Positions 1 through 7,794 of a stretch of DNA of 23,989 nucleotides are shown piece after piece. The stretch spans positions 1-23,989 of the forward strand of contig CAMLDT010000030.1 of the NCBI GenBank assembly GCA_946479075.1, read 5' to 3'. The position numbers and the translations under genes were made by a program. The notes beneath the pieces were generated by a model, which was not told the DNA's origin, searched no databases, and saw only the letters and a program-made list of their open reading frames with translations. Origin of the DNA: an uncultured Polaromonas sp. Lineage in GTDB: Bacteria > Pseudomonadota > Gammaproteobacteria > Burkholderiales > Burkholderiaceae. The stretch's first letter is position 1; each line of letters begins with the position of its first letter.

Positions 1-661
1 GCCAGTCCACCACCTGCACCACGCCCTGGTCGTTGGCGTCGAGCTGCTTGTTGCTCTTGTTGAGTTCCACCAGTTGTTCAAAACTCGCTGCACCACTGTT
101 GCCGCCCGCCTTCATGGCCGCCTTGACCGACTTGGCCAGTGCAAAAAATTCGGCGGTGTAGCGGGCGATCTCTATCGGGCTGGCAAGCACCAGGCGCACG
201 CTGCGCCTGGCCTGCCGCTCGACTTCGGAAACCCAGTCGGTGACAAAGGGCTCGGCCGTGGCGACCACCACTTCGGAAGCCGTGACCTGGACCGGCAGCA
301 CCTTGTGACGTTCTGCATAGACCGCCGACATGGTTTCGGCGACCTTGCCCACATCCACCTTGAGCGGGTCGATGCGCAAATAACCGAGCCCGGCGCGGCC
401 GGCCAGCCACTGCGTAATGGTTTCGATGTCCAGCGGCTTGCCGTCGGCCACCCGGGTCATGCTGACACTGGCCAGGCGAACCAGCGGATGCTGGGCGCTC
501 TGGACCTGGGCACAGCGGGCAATGGTGCGCTGCGCCTCGGCGGCCGAAATCACGCCGTCCTCACTCAACCATTCGACCAGGCGGCGCCAGTCCAGCGGGC
601 CGGCGGCAAGCGGCTTGGCGCCGGTTTCAGGACGGGGCTTGGAGGGCGTGGCGGGGCGCAT
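1..661 (-). CDS. GspE/PulE/PilB-family ATPase, N-terminal part (runs off left edge)
   Basis: About 220 N-terminal residues of a type II secretion / type IV pilus assembly ATPase; the rest lies left of position 1. After a proline/alanine-rich start comes an MshEN-type N-terminal region: residues 21-50 read DWRRLVEWLSEDGVI then AEAQRTIARC, followed by GYLRIDPLKVDVGKV and an N1 domain with VLPVQVTASEVVVATAEP. The nucleotide-binding Walker boxes should follow in the missing part, so ATPase activity is inferred from family only. The start is the only ATG after an in-frame stop; that stop is the terminator of the upstream gene, 21 bases away, so the two genes share a frame and probably a transcript. 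It could be a PilB-like motor or a general secretion ATPase; the visible part does not decide. Confidence 0.8.
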   Translation of the reverse strand, partial: MRPATPSKPRPETGAKPLAAGPLDWRRLVEWLSEDGVISAAEAQRTIARCAQVQSAQHPLVRLASVSMTRVADGKPLDIETITQWLAGRAGLGYLRIDPLKVDVGKVAETMSAVYAERHKVLPVQVTASEVVVATAEPFVTDWVSEVERQARRSVRLVLASPIEIARYTAEFFALAKSVKAAMKAGGNSGAASFEQLVELNKSNKQLDANDQGVVQVVDW

Positions 662-682
662 GGAGGCACTGTAACTGAAGCA

Positions 683-1447
683 TCAGACAACCGGCTTGAA
701 CAAGCGCAGCCATTTTCTGGCGGGCCATCCAAAGCGTGACGCGATCACCTCCGCCTGCTGCGCCAGCTTGCCTGGCTCGGGCCGGCTCGGCTCACGCTGG
801 GCCAGCACGACGGTGTTGCCCTCCCGCGTCGGCTTGAACGCCCAGACCGACTCCGGACCAAAGGCTTCAGCGATTTTTTCCAGCGAACGCAGGTAACTGG
901 CGTCGCGGCCAAACAGGTTGACGGTCATGACGCCGTCCTCGCTGAGCGCGTCGCGGCAGTCGGCATAAAAGGCTTCGCTGTCGAGCACCGGCGCCGCCGC
1001 TTCATGGTCGTACAGATCGACCTGCAGCACATCGACCTGCCCCTGATGGACGGGGTGGCGGATTTCCTGCGCGGCGTCGGCCAGGATGACTTTCAGGCGC
1101 GCATCGTCCCTGGGCAGTTTGAACCACAGCCGGCAGGCCGCGATCACCTGCGGATTGATCTCCACCGCGGTCGTCTTCATCCTGAGTTTTTTGTAGCAGA
1201 ACTTCGTCAGCGCGGCCGACCCGAGCCCCAGCTGCATCGCGTGGCGCGCGGCCACGGCATCCAGGTCCACAAACAGCAGCCAGGCCATCATGCGCTGAAC
1301 ATATTCCAGCTCGATGTCGAAGGGCTTGTCCAGCAGCATGGAACCCTGCACCCATTCGGTGCCCAGGTGCAGGTAACGGACATCGCCATAGTCGGAAAAA
1401 TTGACTTCGGGCAGCGCCAGGGAGGTGTCGGTGTCTTTTCGGGCCAT
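683..1447 (-). CDS. Spermidine synthase-like (class I SAM-fold) protein
   Basis: A protein of 254 residues with the Rossmann fold of the spermidine synthase/methyltransferase superfamily. Visible elements are MQLGLGSAALTKF (the glycine-rich nucleoside loop), TTAVEINPQVI (acidic residue that would bind the ribose of the aminopropyl or methyl donor), LKVILADAAQEI, and VDVLQVDLYDHEAAAP, which matches the family's acidic catalytic loop in position. The classical spermidine synthase GGGDG motif is replaced by LGLGS, and the N-terminal beta domain is short, so real polyamine synthesis is doubtful; 'spermidine synthase-like methyltransferase' is the safer name. I chose ATG at 1447; an in-frame TTG lies two codons upstream. 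It starts 16 bases after the glycosylase stop, in the same minus-strand series. Confidence 0.85.
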   Translation of the reverse strand: MARKDTDTSLALPEVNFSDYGDVRYLHLGTEWVQGSMLLDKPFDIELEYVQRMMAWLLFVDLDAVAARHAMQLGLGSAALTKFCYKKLRMKTTAVEINPQVIAACRLWFKLPRDDARLKVILADAAQEIRHPVHQGQVDVLQVDLYDHEAAAPVLDSEAFYADCRDALSEDGVMTVNLFGRDASYLRSLEKIAEAFGPESVWAFKPTREGNTVVLAQREPSRPEPGKLAQQAEVIASRFGWPARKWLRLFKPVV

Positions 1448-1463
1448 CGGCAAGCAATCGGTA

Positions 1464-1964
1464 TCAGTCGGTCAATCGGTGTTTTTCAAGGACTTCGCGC
1501 CAGGCCGCGAGTTTGCGCTCGAAAGACCACGACGCATTGGCGGGGCTGGTGGAAGGTAATTTGTAGACCGGCAAACCCAGCAGCGACGTGTGACGCGAAT
1601 GCTTGAAGCTTTCTGCGCCATTGTGGGCGATCGCTTCGAGCTGCGGGCACAGCCGCAGCAGGCCCGCAAAATCATTGACCACCGGCTGGCGGATGGCGCT
1701 GTCCAGGCTGCCCTCGCGCTCGCAGGCGGCGTACACGTCCCACAACCCGAGCTTTCGGGCCAGCAGCCAATCGCTACGGATTTGATAGCTGTCCACGCCC
1801 GTCGGACAAGGGCTGGAGGGCCAAATGGCTTGCAAAATTCGCCAGAACTGATTTTGGGGGTGCCCATAGTATTGCTGCGCCGCCAGCGAGGCCACGCCCG
1901 GGAAGCTGCCCAGAATCAGCAGCCGGGTGCGGCCGGACACCAGCGGCGGCAGGCCGGTCAGCAT
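1464..1964 (-). CDS. DNA-deoxyinosine / uracil-DNA glycosylase, family 6 (HDG)-like
   Basis: Base-excision repair enzyme of the uracil-DNA glycosylase superfamily, expected to remove deaminated bases (hypoxanthine or uracil). The 166 residues carry LILGSFPGVASL (residues 16-27) and YYGHPQNQFWRIL (32-44), the substrate pocket signature of the Mug/HDG branch, then LWDVYAACEREGSLDSAI and the C-terminal LPSTSPANASW, the second active-site loop. Length is normal for the family. Its ATG overlaps the tatD stop by seven bases (ATGCTGA), so translation is probably coupled. Residues 46-65 are encoded by a copy of a dispersed 56-bp repeat, replacing a segment that is usually a poorly conserved helix; catalytic motifs on either side are intact. 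Substrate preference cannot be told from the sequence. Confidence 0.88.
   Translation of the reverse strand: MLTGLPPLVSGRTRLLILGSFPGVASLAAQQYYGHPQNQFWRILQAIWPSSPCPTGVDSYQIRSDWLLARKLGLWDVYAACEREGSLDSAIRQPVVNDFAGLLRLCPQLEAIAHNGAESFKHSRHTSLLGLPVYKLPSTSPANASWSFERKLAAWREVLEKHRLTD
1772..1827 (-). repeat. 56-bp dispersed repeat, copy C (inside glycosylase gene)
   Basis: Read on the minus strand, this stretch aligns without gaps to copies at 10011-10066 and 12060-12115. It shares CCTCCAGCCCTT with the first and AGCCCTT plus CAGCTAT with both, and TAGCG at the end with the second. It encodes residues 46-65 of the glycosylase without breaking the frame. I recall similar elements in other Comamonadaceae genomes, but cannot verify this here. 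Confidence 0.7.
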
Positions 1965-2809
1965 GCCAGCAACTTTTCCAGCCGGGGCAAGGCCGCCAGG
2001 GCGTTGGCGGTGCTGGCCGCGGCCAGCGCATCGACCGGCATGCTGCGCAGTTGCGCCACCACGGCTGCAATCCGCGGCAACTCGGCCGGCTCGTTGCGGC
2101 CCTGCGCCTGCCCTTGCGCGCGCTGCTCGGCGGTCGTGTAAAGCCAGTGCGGCGCGATGTCGGGCGCGTCTGTTTCCATCACCAGGGCGGACAGCGGGAG
2201 TTCGGCGGCCAGCCGCCGCAGCTGAAGCGCCCGGTCGAAAGTCACCGCACCGCCGAACCCGAGCTTGAAGCCCAGCTTGATGAATTCGCCGGCCTGCTGC
2301 GCGCTGCCGTTAAAGGCATGGCCTATGCCCTGCCAGCCACCGCCCTCGCCGGCGAGTTCGCGCAGGTGTTTGAGCAGCCGGTCGGCCGAGCGCCGCACAT
2401 GCAGGACTACCGGCAGGCGGTGTTTGCGCGCCAGTTTGAGCTGCTCCCGGTAGAAAAACTCCTGGCGTTCGCGCAAAGGGCTTTCGGTGAGTTCGGGCAC
2501 AAAATAGTCCAGCCCGATCTCGCCCACCGCCACCAGCCTCGGATCGTCTTGTCTCAAGGCCAGCTCGGCATCCAGCAGCGCCAGGTCGCCTTCACTGGCC
2601 TGCTTGACACACAGCGGATGGATCCCCAGCGCATAAGCGTCACCGAACTGGTGCGCCAGTTCCCGCACCGCCGCAAAGTTGCTGGCGCCGACCGCCGGCA
2701 ACACACACAGCGCGACCCCTGCCGCCGCGGCCCGGGCCCGCATCGCGGGCCGGTCGGCCGCAAACTCTTCGGCGTCGAGGTGGCAATGGGTATCTATCCA
2801 GACGGGCAT
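1958..2809 (-). CDS. TatD-family metal-dependent DNase
   Basis: A 283-residue TIM-barrel hydrolase of the TatD/YcfH/YjjV family, predicted 3'-5' DNA exonuclease acting in the cytoplasm in repair or DNA turnover. All family metal ligands are visible: IDTHCHLD near the N-terminus (HxH), GIHP, VAVGEIGLDYF (the bridging Glu), VVLHVRRS (His), GIGHAFNGS (His) and VMETDAPD (catalytic Asp). Length is typical. It is the first gene of the minus-strand series and its stop overlaps the glycosylase start. The ATG at 2809 directly precedes the VWIDTHCH strand, so the start is well fixed. It is most like the YjjV branch (HAFNGS, LGFKLGFGG); paralogues within the family cannot be separated with certainty. 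Confidence 0.93.
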   Translation of the reverse strand: MPVWIDTHCHLDAEEFAADRPAMRARAAAAGVALCVLPAVGASNFAAVRELAHQFGDAYALGIHPLCVKQASEGDLALLDAELALRQDDPRLVAVGEIGLDYFVPELTESPLRERQEFFYREQLKLARKHRLPVVLHVRRSADRLLKHLRELAGEGGGWQGIGHAFNGSAQQAGEFIKLGFKLGFGGAVTFDRALQLRRLAAELPLSALVMETDAPDIAPHWLYTTAEQRAQGQAQGRNEPAELPRIAAVVAQLRSMPVDALAAASTANALAALPRLEKLLAC

Positions 2810-2944
2810 GGGCCAATGATGCCTGAATCACCCGTGCCAATATCCCCGCGGATGACCGAACTATAGGCAAGGATGAAGAAGACGTGATACCGTGCATCGT
2901 CAGTCCAGACAAGCTCCAGACAACCATTTCTACAGGTGACACGG
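2810..2944. promoter_or_regulatory. Divergent intergenic region, tatD / protease operon
   Basis: This 135-bp gap between divergent starts must hold promoters for both directions. Only weak -10-like matches (for example TATAGG at 2862-2867 on the plus strand) are visible, and no clear -35 partner. A good Shine-Dalgarno, AGGTGA at 2935-2940, precedes the ATG at 2945. Confidence 0.4.
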
Positions 2945-3856
2945 ATGCGCAGGCCAGCCCGCTACAGCAGCTCTAGCAAACCCTCCATGGAGGCACCGCG
3001 CGGGCACCCCCCGGAGGCGGCGCCGCCGTCCGCGCCAGCTGTGAGCGCTGGCCCCACCGCCCGTTTTTTTTCGCTTTCCAGTCCCCGCCTGCTCTGGGCG
3101 GCGCTGCTGGTTCTGACCGTCCTGCTGTGCCTCAGCCTGTCGCTGTCCCTGCGGCCGTCGCCGCGCAAGCTGACGCAGGAAGACATCAACGCCGCCGTGC
3201 TCAAAACACTGGAAACCGCCCAGCTGCCGTCCGCCGTGGCCAAAGCCTATGAAGCCATCCGCCCTTCCGTCGTGCGTGTTGTGTCCTACGGCAAAAGCAA
3301 AAACGGCAAGGAAGATGTGGAGTACGGCGTCGGCACCGGCGTGGTGATTGTCGACAAGGGCATCATCCTGACCAACCTGCACGTGGTGCAGGGCGCGCAA
3401 AGCATCAAGGTGGTGTTTGCCGACGGGCTGGAGTCCACCGCCCACATCACCGGCCTGCAGCCCGAAAACGACCTGGCGGTGCTGCAGGCGCAGAAGATCC
3501 CCGACGACATGATTGCGGCCACCATGCGCTCGACCGGCGACCTGGCACCGGGCGACCACGTGCTGGCGGTCGGCTACCCCTTTGGCATCGGCCCCTCGGC
3601 GTCGTCCGGCGTGATCTCCGGGCTCAACCGGACCTTCCGCTCGCCGGAAGGCAAACAGGACATCCGCAACCTGATCCAGTTCGACGCCGCCGCCAACCCC
3701 GGCAACTCCGGCGGCCCGCTGGTCACCATGGACGGCGAGGTGGTGGGCATCGTCACCGCCATCCTTAACCCCAACCAGCAACGCAGCTTTGTCGGCATCG
3801 CCTTTGCGGTGCCGATTGAAAACGCCGCTTCGGCCGTCGGCCTGACCCCTTTCTAA
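2945..3856 (+). CDS. Membrane-anchored S1C (HtrA/DegP-like) serine protease without PDZ domain
   Basis: Trypsin-fold protease of 303 residues. After a Pro/Ala-rich cytoplasmic N-terminus there is one hydrophobic segment at about 48-69 (LLWAALLVLTVLLCLSLSLS), so the catalytic domain is likely periplasmic. The triad is complete: His in ILTNLHVV (about 146), Asp in PENDLAVL (about 176) and Ser in NPGNSGGPL (about 255). The chain ends soon after the protease fold (FAVPIENA), so the PDZ domains that regulate DegP/DegS are absent. ATG at 2945 is preferred because AGGTGA stands five bases upstream; GTG at 2936 in the same frame is possible. Eleven bases separate it from the MoxR gene, which suggests it works with the MoxR/DUF58/VWA proteins; its substrate is unknown. 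Confidence 0.9.
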   Translation: MRRPARYSSSSKPSMEAPRGHPPEAAPPSAPAVSAGPTARFFSLSSPRLLWAALLVLTVLLCLSLSLSLRPSPRKLTQEDINAAVLKTLETAQLPSAVAKAYEAIRPSVVRVVSYGKSKNGKEDVEYGVGTGVVIVDKGIILTNLHVVQGAQSIKVVFADGLESTAHITGLQPENDLAVLQAQKIPDDMIAATMRSTGDLAPGDHVLAVGYPFGIGPSASSGVISGLNRTFRSPEGKQDIRNLIQFDAAANPGNSGGPLVTMDGEVVGIVTAILNPNQQRSFVGIAFAVPIENAASAVGLTPF

Positions 3857-3867
3857 GGAACACACCC

Positions 3868-4878
3868 ATGCAAACACCTTCCTCTTCGCAGGACGCCCAT
3901 ACCGCGCAACTGATGGAGAAAATCCTCTACGAGGTCAAACGCGTGGTGGTGGGCCAGGACGTTTTCCTGGAGCGCGTGATGGTGGCCATCCTGGCCCAGG
4001 GCCACCTGCTGGTCGAAGGCGTCCCCGGCCTGGCCAAGACCCTGACCGTCAAGACATTGGCCAGCACCATCCAGGGGCATTTCAAGCGCATCCAGTTCAC
4101 CCCCGACCTGGTGCCGGCCGATCTGGTCGGCACACGCATTTACAACCAGAAAACCGGCGACTTCAGCACCTCGCTGGGACCGGTGTTCACCAACCTGCTG
4201 CTGGCCGACGAAATCAACCGCGCGCCGGCCAAGGTGCAAAGCGCGCTGCTGGAAGTGATGCAGGAGCGCCAGGTGACGATTGCCGGCGAAACGCACAAGG
4301 TGCCCGAGCCCTTCCTCGTCATGGCGACACAGAACCCGATCGAAACCGAGGGCACCTACCCGCTGCCCGAGGCGCAGGTGGACCGCTTCATGATGAAAGT
4401 GCTGGTGGACTACCCGACCGACGAGGAAGAGTTCGTGATTGTCCAGCGCGTGATCGGTCCGGCGGTCGCGGTGTCCAGCGTGGCAACGACCGAACAACTG
4501 GCCGAGCTGCAGCGCGAATGCCGCCGCGTGTATGTGGACCCGTCGCTGATCCAGTACGCGGTGCGCCTGGTCTCGGCCACCCGCGCCCCGGAAAAACACG
4601 GGCTCCAGGAGCTGGACCGCTTCATCACCTTCGGCGCCAGCCCGCGCGCCACCATCAACCTGACCGAAGGCGCACGCGCGCTGGCCATGCTGCGCGGCCG
4701 CACCTACGCCCTGCCCGAAGACATGACCGACCTGGTGCCCGATGTGCTGCGGCACCGCCTGGTGCTGTCTTACGAGGCGCTGTCCGAAGGGCTGGACGCC
4801 GACACCGTGGTCGCCAAAATCATGGCCCGGGTGCCGGCGCCGGCGCGGCCGCTTGAACACGAGAAACTCGCCGCCTGA
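3868..4878 (+). CDS. MoxR-family AAA+ ATPase
   Basis: A 336-residue cytoplasmic AAA+ chaperone of the MoxR group, which matures metalloenzymes or envelope complexes together with von Willebrand A partners. Visible motifs are Walker A GVPGLAKT (51-58), Walker B LLLADEIN (110-117), sensor 1 MATQNPIE (152-159), the conserved YPLPEAQVDRFMMK segment, and a C-terminal lid with GASPRATINL. Length is normal. The start is supported by AAGGA eight bases upstream. It is followed after 26 bases by the DUF58 gene, the usual MoxR partner order. The complex's client is not encoded nearby in any recognisable form, so the specific role is open. Confidence 0.95.
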   Translation: MQTPSSSQDAHTAQLMEKILYEVKRVVVGQDVFLERVMVAILAQGHLLVEGVPGLAKTLTVKTLASTIQGHFKRIQFTPDLVPADLVGTRIYNQKTGDFSTSLGPVFTNLLLADEINRAPAKVQSALLEVMQERQVTIAGETHKVPEPFLVMATQNPIETEGTYPLPEAQVDRFMMKVLVDYPTDEEEFVIVQRVIGPAVAVSSVATTEQLAELQRECRRVYVDPSLIQYAVRLVSATRAPEKHGLQELDRFITFGASPRATINLTEGARALAMLRGRTYALPEDMTDLVPDVLRHRLVLSYEALSEGLDADTVVAKIMARVPAPARPLEHEKLAA

Positions 4879-4904
4879 ACAGGGCCCTAGGTCGCTCACC
4901 GCCC

Positions 4905-5918
4905 ATGAAAAACTGGTTTCGCAAATCCGCCCCGCCTGAAGCCGCCGAGCCCCTGCCGCAGGCATCGGCCCAGCCGCTGACGGGCGCCGAACATGTGCTG
5001 CGCCGTCTCGAATGGACGGTGCTGCGCCGGCTTGACGGCTTGCTGCAGGGCGACTACCGGACGCTGATGCGTGGCACCGGCATGGATCTGGCCGACCTGC
5101 GTGAATACCAGCTGCATGACGATGTGCGCCACATCGACTGGAATGTCACGGCGCGCCAGCAATCGCCACATGTGCGCGTGTTCACCGAAGACCGCGAGAT
5201 GGCCAGCTGGTTTTTGCTGGACTTGAGCCCCTCGGTCGATTTCGGTTCCGGCCACCAGCGCAAGAGCCAGGTGTCGGCAGAGTTTGTCACCGTGCTGTCG
5301 CGTTTGCTGACGCGCCACGGCAACCGCGTCGGCGCCATGCTGTACGGCAACGGCGTGGACACCGTGCTGCCGGCCCGCGGCGGACGGCCCCATGTGCTGC
5401 ACATGCTGCACGCCATGCAGACCCGCCCTGAAAGCACCTGCAACGCCGCCACACGCCTCGACGACTTGTTGCGCTCCGCCGCCCGGATGCTGCGCCGGCG
5501 TTCGACGGTGTTTGTGGTGTCGGACTTCATCAGCGAGCCGGGCTGGGAAAAAACCCTGGGCCAGCTGGCGCAGCGCCACGAGGTGGTGGCCGTGCGCCTG
5601 CTCGACCCGCTGGAGCTGGACCTGCCCGACCTCGGCCTGATTCCCATCCGCGACGCGGAAACCGGCGAACAGCTGTTGGTGGACACCCATGACGCCGGAT
5701 TTCGCCGCCGTTTTGCCCGCATCGCCGCGCAGCGCGAGGCCGATCTGCGGCAGGCCCTGGCGCGGGCCGGCGTGGACGCACTGGAGCTGTCCACCGACGG
5801 CGACCTGGTGGACGCCATCATGCGGTTCACCGAACTTCGCAAACGCCGCGGCCAGGCCTCGGGCGCCGCAGGCAAGGGCCGGCGCAAGCTGCCCGACCAT
5901 CTGAAGGCGGCCGCCTGA
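4905..5918 (+). CDS. DUF58 domain protein (MoxR partner)
   Basis: A 337-residue protein with the DUF58 signature YRTLMRGTGMDL followed by LREYQLHDDVRHIDWNVTA at about residues 47-82. The middle part has a von Willebrand-like fold, with the strand WFLLDLSPSVDFG giving an altered MIDAS (D-S-S), and FVVSDFISEPGW. Many DUF58 proteins have N-terminal membrane segments; none is visible here, so this version is probably cytoplasmic. It lies between the MoxR ATPase and the membrane VWA gene, and by family knowledge would link the two. The ATG at 4905 lacks a strong Shine-Dalgarno, so translation may depend on reading of the preceding gene. The tail is basic (GKGRRKLPDHLK). Confidence 0.93.
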   Translation: MKNWFRKSAPPEAAEPLPQASAQPLTGAEHVLRRLEWTVLRRLDGLLQGDYRTLMRGTGMDLADLREYQLHDDVRHIDWNVTARQQSPHVRVFTEDREMASWFLLDLSPSVDFGSGHQRKSQVSAEFVTVLSRLLTRHGNRVGAMLYGNGVDTVLPARGGRPHVLHMLHAMQTRPESTCNAATRLDDLLRSAARMLRRRSTVFVVSDFISEPGWEKTLGQLAQRHEVVAVRLLDPLELDLPDLGLIPIRDAETGEQLLVDTHDAGFRRRFARIAAQREADLRQALARAGVDALELSTDGDLVDAIMRFTELRKRRGQASGAAGKGRRKLPDHLKAAA

Positions 5919-5940
5919 TGGACAGCCAAGGAGCCATCGA

Positions 5941-6996
5941 ATGAACGCCCCCGTGACCTTTCTCTGGCCCCAGTTTCTCTGGCTGCTGCTGGCGCTTCCG
6001 CTGCTGGTGGCCGTGTATGTCTGGCTGCTGCGGCGCAAGAAAAAAACGGCGCTGCGTTACGCCAGCCTGTCCATCGTGCGCGAAGCCATGGGCACCGGGC
6101 AGACTTTCCGCCGACACATCCCGCCCCTGCTGTTTTTGCTGGCCATCGCCGCGATGCTGCTGGCGGCGGCGCGGCCGTTTGCAGTGATCACCCTGCCGTC
6201 CCAGCAGGAAACCATCATCCTCGCGATGGATGTGTCGGGCAGCATGCGCGCCACGGACGTGCAGCCGAATCGCCTGGTCGCCTCGCAAAACGCGGCCAAG
6301 GCTTTTCTGGCCGAGTTGCCGCGCAGCGTGCGGGTCGGCATCGTCGCGTTTGCCGGCACGGCCTCGGTGGTGCAGCCAGCCACGCTGAGCCGTGAAGACC
6401 TGGTGACAGCCATCGACAAATTTCAGTTGCAACGTGCCACCGCAATTGGCAACGCCATCGTGGTGTCGCTTGGTGAATTGTTCCCCGACGCCGGCATCGA
6501 CCTGGCCTCGCTGACCTACGGCCGCAACCGCAGCAGTGGGGTCGCCATCGACCAGACGCCGAAAGAGGCCAAAAAGGAATTCACGCCGGTCGCCCCGGGT
6601 TCCTACACCTCGGCCGCCATCATTTTGCTGACCGACGGACAGCGCACCACCGGTGTGGACTCGCTCGAAGCCGCCAAGATGGCGGCAGACCGTGGCGTTC
6701 GCATTTACACCGTGGGGGTGGGTACGGTCGATGGGGAGACCATCGGCTTCGAGGGCTGGTCCATGCGGGTCAAGCTCGACGAGGAAACCCTCAAGCAGAT
6801 CGCCAGCCGCACGCAGGCCGAGTATTTTTATGCAGGCACCGCCAACGACCTGAAAAAGGTGTACGAAACCCTGAGTTCGCGGCTCACCGTCGAGAAAAAG
6901 GAAACCGAGATCTCCGGCCTGCTGGCCCTGGCGGCAGCGGTTCTGGCGCTGCTCTCGGCCGGTTTGTCGCTGCTGTGGTTCAACCGCATCCTTTGA
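5941..6996 (+). CDS. BatA-like membrane von Willebrand factor A protein
   Basis: A 351-residue inner-membrane protein, last gene of the MoxR operon. It has transmembrane segments at about 10-30 and 60-78, then a periplasm- or cytoplasm-exposed VWA domain with the full MIDAS motif DVSGS (97-101), a threonine/serine loop, and IILLTDGQRTT near residue 235, and a final hydrophobic helix at about 326-346. This is the BatA arrangement. A good AAGGAG Shine-Dalgarno stands eleven bases before the ATG. Bat operons often continue with a second VWA protein (BatB), a TPR protein and BatD; none follows here, since the next genes are on the other strand. Metal binding is expected from the intact MIDAS. Confidence 0.93.
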   Translation: MNAPVTFLWPQFLWLLLALPLLVAVYVWLLRRKKKTALRYASLSIVREAMGTGQTFRRHIPPLLFLLAIAAMLLAAARPFAVITLPSQQETIILAMDVSGSMRATDVQPNRLVASQNAAKAFLAELPRSVRVGIVAFAGTASVVQPATLSREDLVTAIDKFQLQRATAIGNAIVVSLGELFPDAGIDLASLTYGRNRSSGVAIDQTPKEAKKEFTPVAPGSYTSAAIILLTDGQRTTGVDSLEAAKMAADRGVRIYTVGVGTVDGETIGFEGWSMRVKLDEETLKQIASRTQAEYFYAGTANDLKKVYETLSSRLTVEKKETEISGLLALAAAVLALLSAGLSLLWFNRIL

Positions 6997-7005
6997 TCGC
7001 CGCCG

Positions 7006-7022
7006 GCCGCTGACAGAGCGGC
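7006..7022. terminator. Possible hairpin between convergent genes
   Basis: GCCGCT and AGCGGC form a six-base stem with a five-base loop in the 33-bp gap between the VWA gene and lolD, which converge. There is no T-run on either side, so it could only be a weak or factor-assisted terminator. Confidence 0.3.
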
Positions 7023-7029
7023 GCCCGCC

Positions 7030-7794
7030 TCACGCCGGAGCGGCCAGCTCCGACAGATGCCCCGACACCAGCTTGAGCTGCCGGCCACAGCGTGCGGCCA
7101 GCGCCTGGTCGTGGGTCACCATGACAAACGCCGTGCCCTTGTCACGCGCCAGTTGCAGCATCAGTTCAAACACACCGTCGGCGGTCGCCCGGTCCAGGTT
7201 GCCGGTCGGTTCGTCGGCCAGCACACAGGCCGGGTTGTTGACCAGTGCGCGCGCGATGGCGACCCGCTGGCGTTCACCGCCAGACAGCTCGGCGGGCCGG
7301 TGGTGAATACGCTCATGGAGTCCGACACTGGCCAGCATGGCTTGCGCCGTTTGCGCCGCCTTCTCGCGGTCCTGGCGGCGGATCCAGAGCGGCATGGCCA
7401 CGTTGTCGAGCGCACTGAACTCCGGCAACAGGTGGTGAAACTGGTACACAAACCCCAAGTAGCGGTTGCGCAGCTCGCCCTGTGCGGCAGGCGACAGCGC
7501 CGACATGTGTTGCCCCATGAGTTCCACCTGCCCGCTGGTGGGGGCATCCAGCCCGCCCATCAGGTGCAGCAAGGTGCTTTTGCCCGATCCGGAGGCCCCC
7601 ACGATGGCAAGCGTCTCACCGGGCATGACCTGCAGGTCCACGCCGTGCAGCACGGTCAGGTCAATCGGGCCTTCGTTAAAGCGTTTGGTCAGGCCTTGCG
7701 CATTCAGCACAACGGCCGGTCGGGCCGAGCCCGGTGAAGCCATGGCGGGCGACCCTGCGACAAGCTCAGGGCGAACGGTTGTTGTTTCACTCAT
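7030..7794 (-). CDS. lolD: LolD, lipoprotein-releasing ABC transporter ATP-binding protein
   Basis: ATPase of the LolCDE complex, which extracts outer-membrane lipoproteins from the inner membrane and passes them to LolA. The 254 residues show Walker [10 protein letters not shown], the Q-loop region [23 protein letters not shown] typical of LolD, the signature [13 protein letters not shown], Walker [13 protein letters not shown] and the switch His in [10 protein letters not shown] at 7794 overlaps the lolC/E stop by eight bases, giving translational coupling. The N-terminus is longer than usual by about 25 residues before [11 protein letters not shown]; residues 7-13 (VRPELVA) are encoded by a dispersed repeat. 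An internal ATG at 7743 would give a more ordinary length. Confidence 0.95.
   Translation of the reverse strand: MSETTTVRPELVAGSPAMASPGSARPAVVLNAQGLTKRFNEGPIDLTVLHGVDLQVMPGETLAIVGASGSGKSTLLHLMGGLDAPTSGQVELMGQHMSALSPAAQGELRNRYLGFVYQFHHLLPEFSALDNVAMPLWIRRQDREKAAQTAQAMLASVGLHERIHHRPAELSGGERQRVAIARALVNNPACVLADEPTGNLDRATADGVFELMLQLARDKGTAFVMVTHDQALAARCGRQLKLVSGHLSELAAPA
7753..7778. repeat. Dispersed repeat (GACAAGCTCAGGGCGAAC type) in lolD 5' end
   Basis: One unit of the family whose core is CTTCGACAAGCTCAG; here the text is GCGACAAGCTCAGGGCGAAC. Related units occur at 10704-10781. On the coding strand it yields the peptide VRPELV near the LolD N-terminus. Confidence 0.7.

Noticed and set aside
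74..739. Plus-strand frame of 221 residues at the left edge
   Set aside because: The minus strand encodes a recognisable GspE/PilB N-terminal domain; the plus frame has no family character.
3853..6038. Long minus-strand frames opposite the MoxR and DUF58 genes
   Set aside because: Shadow frames of low complexity; the plus-strand proteins are unmistakable.
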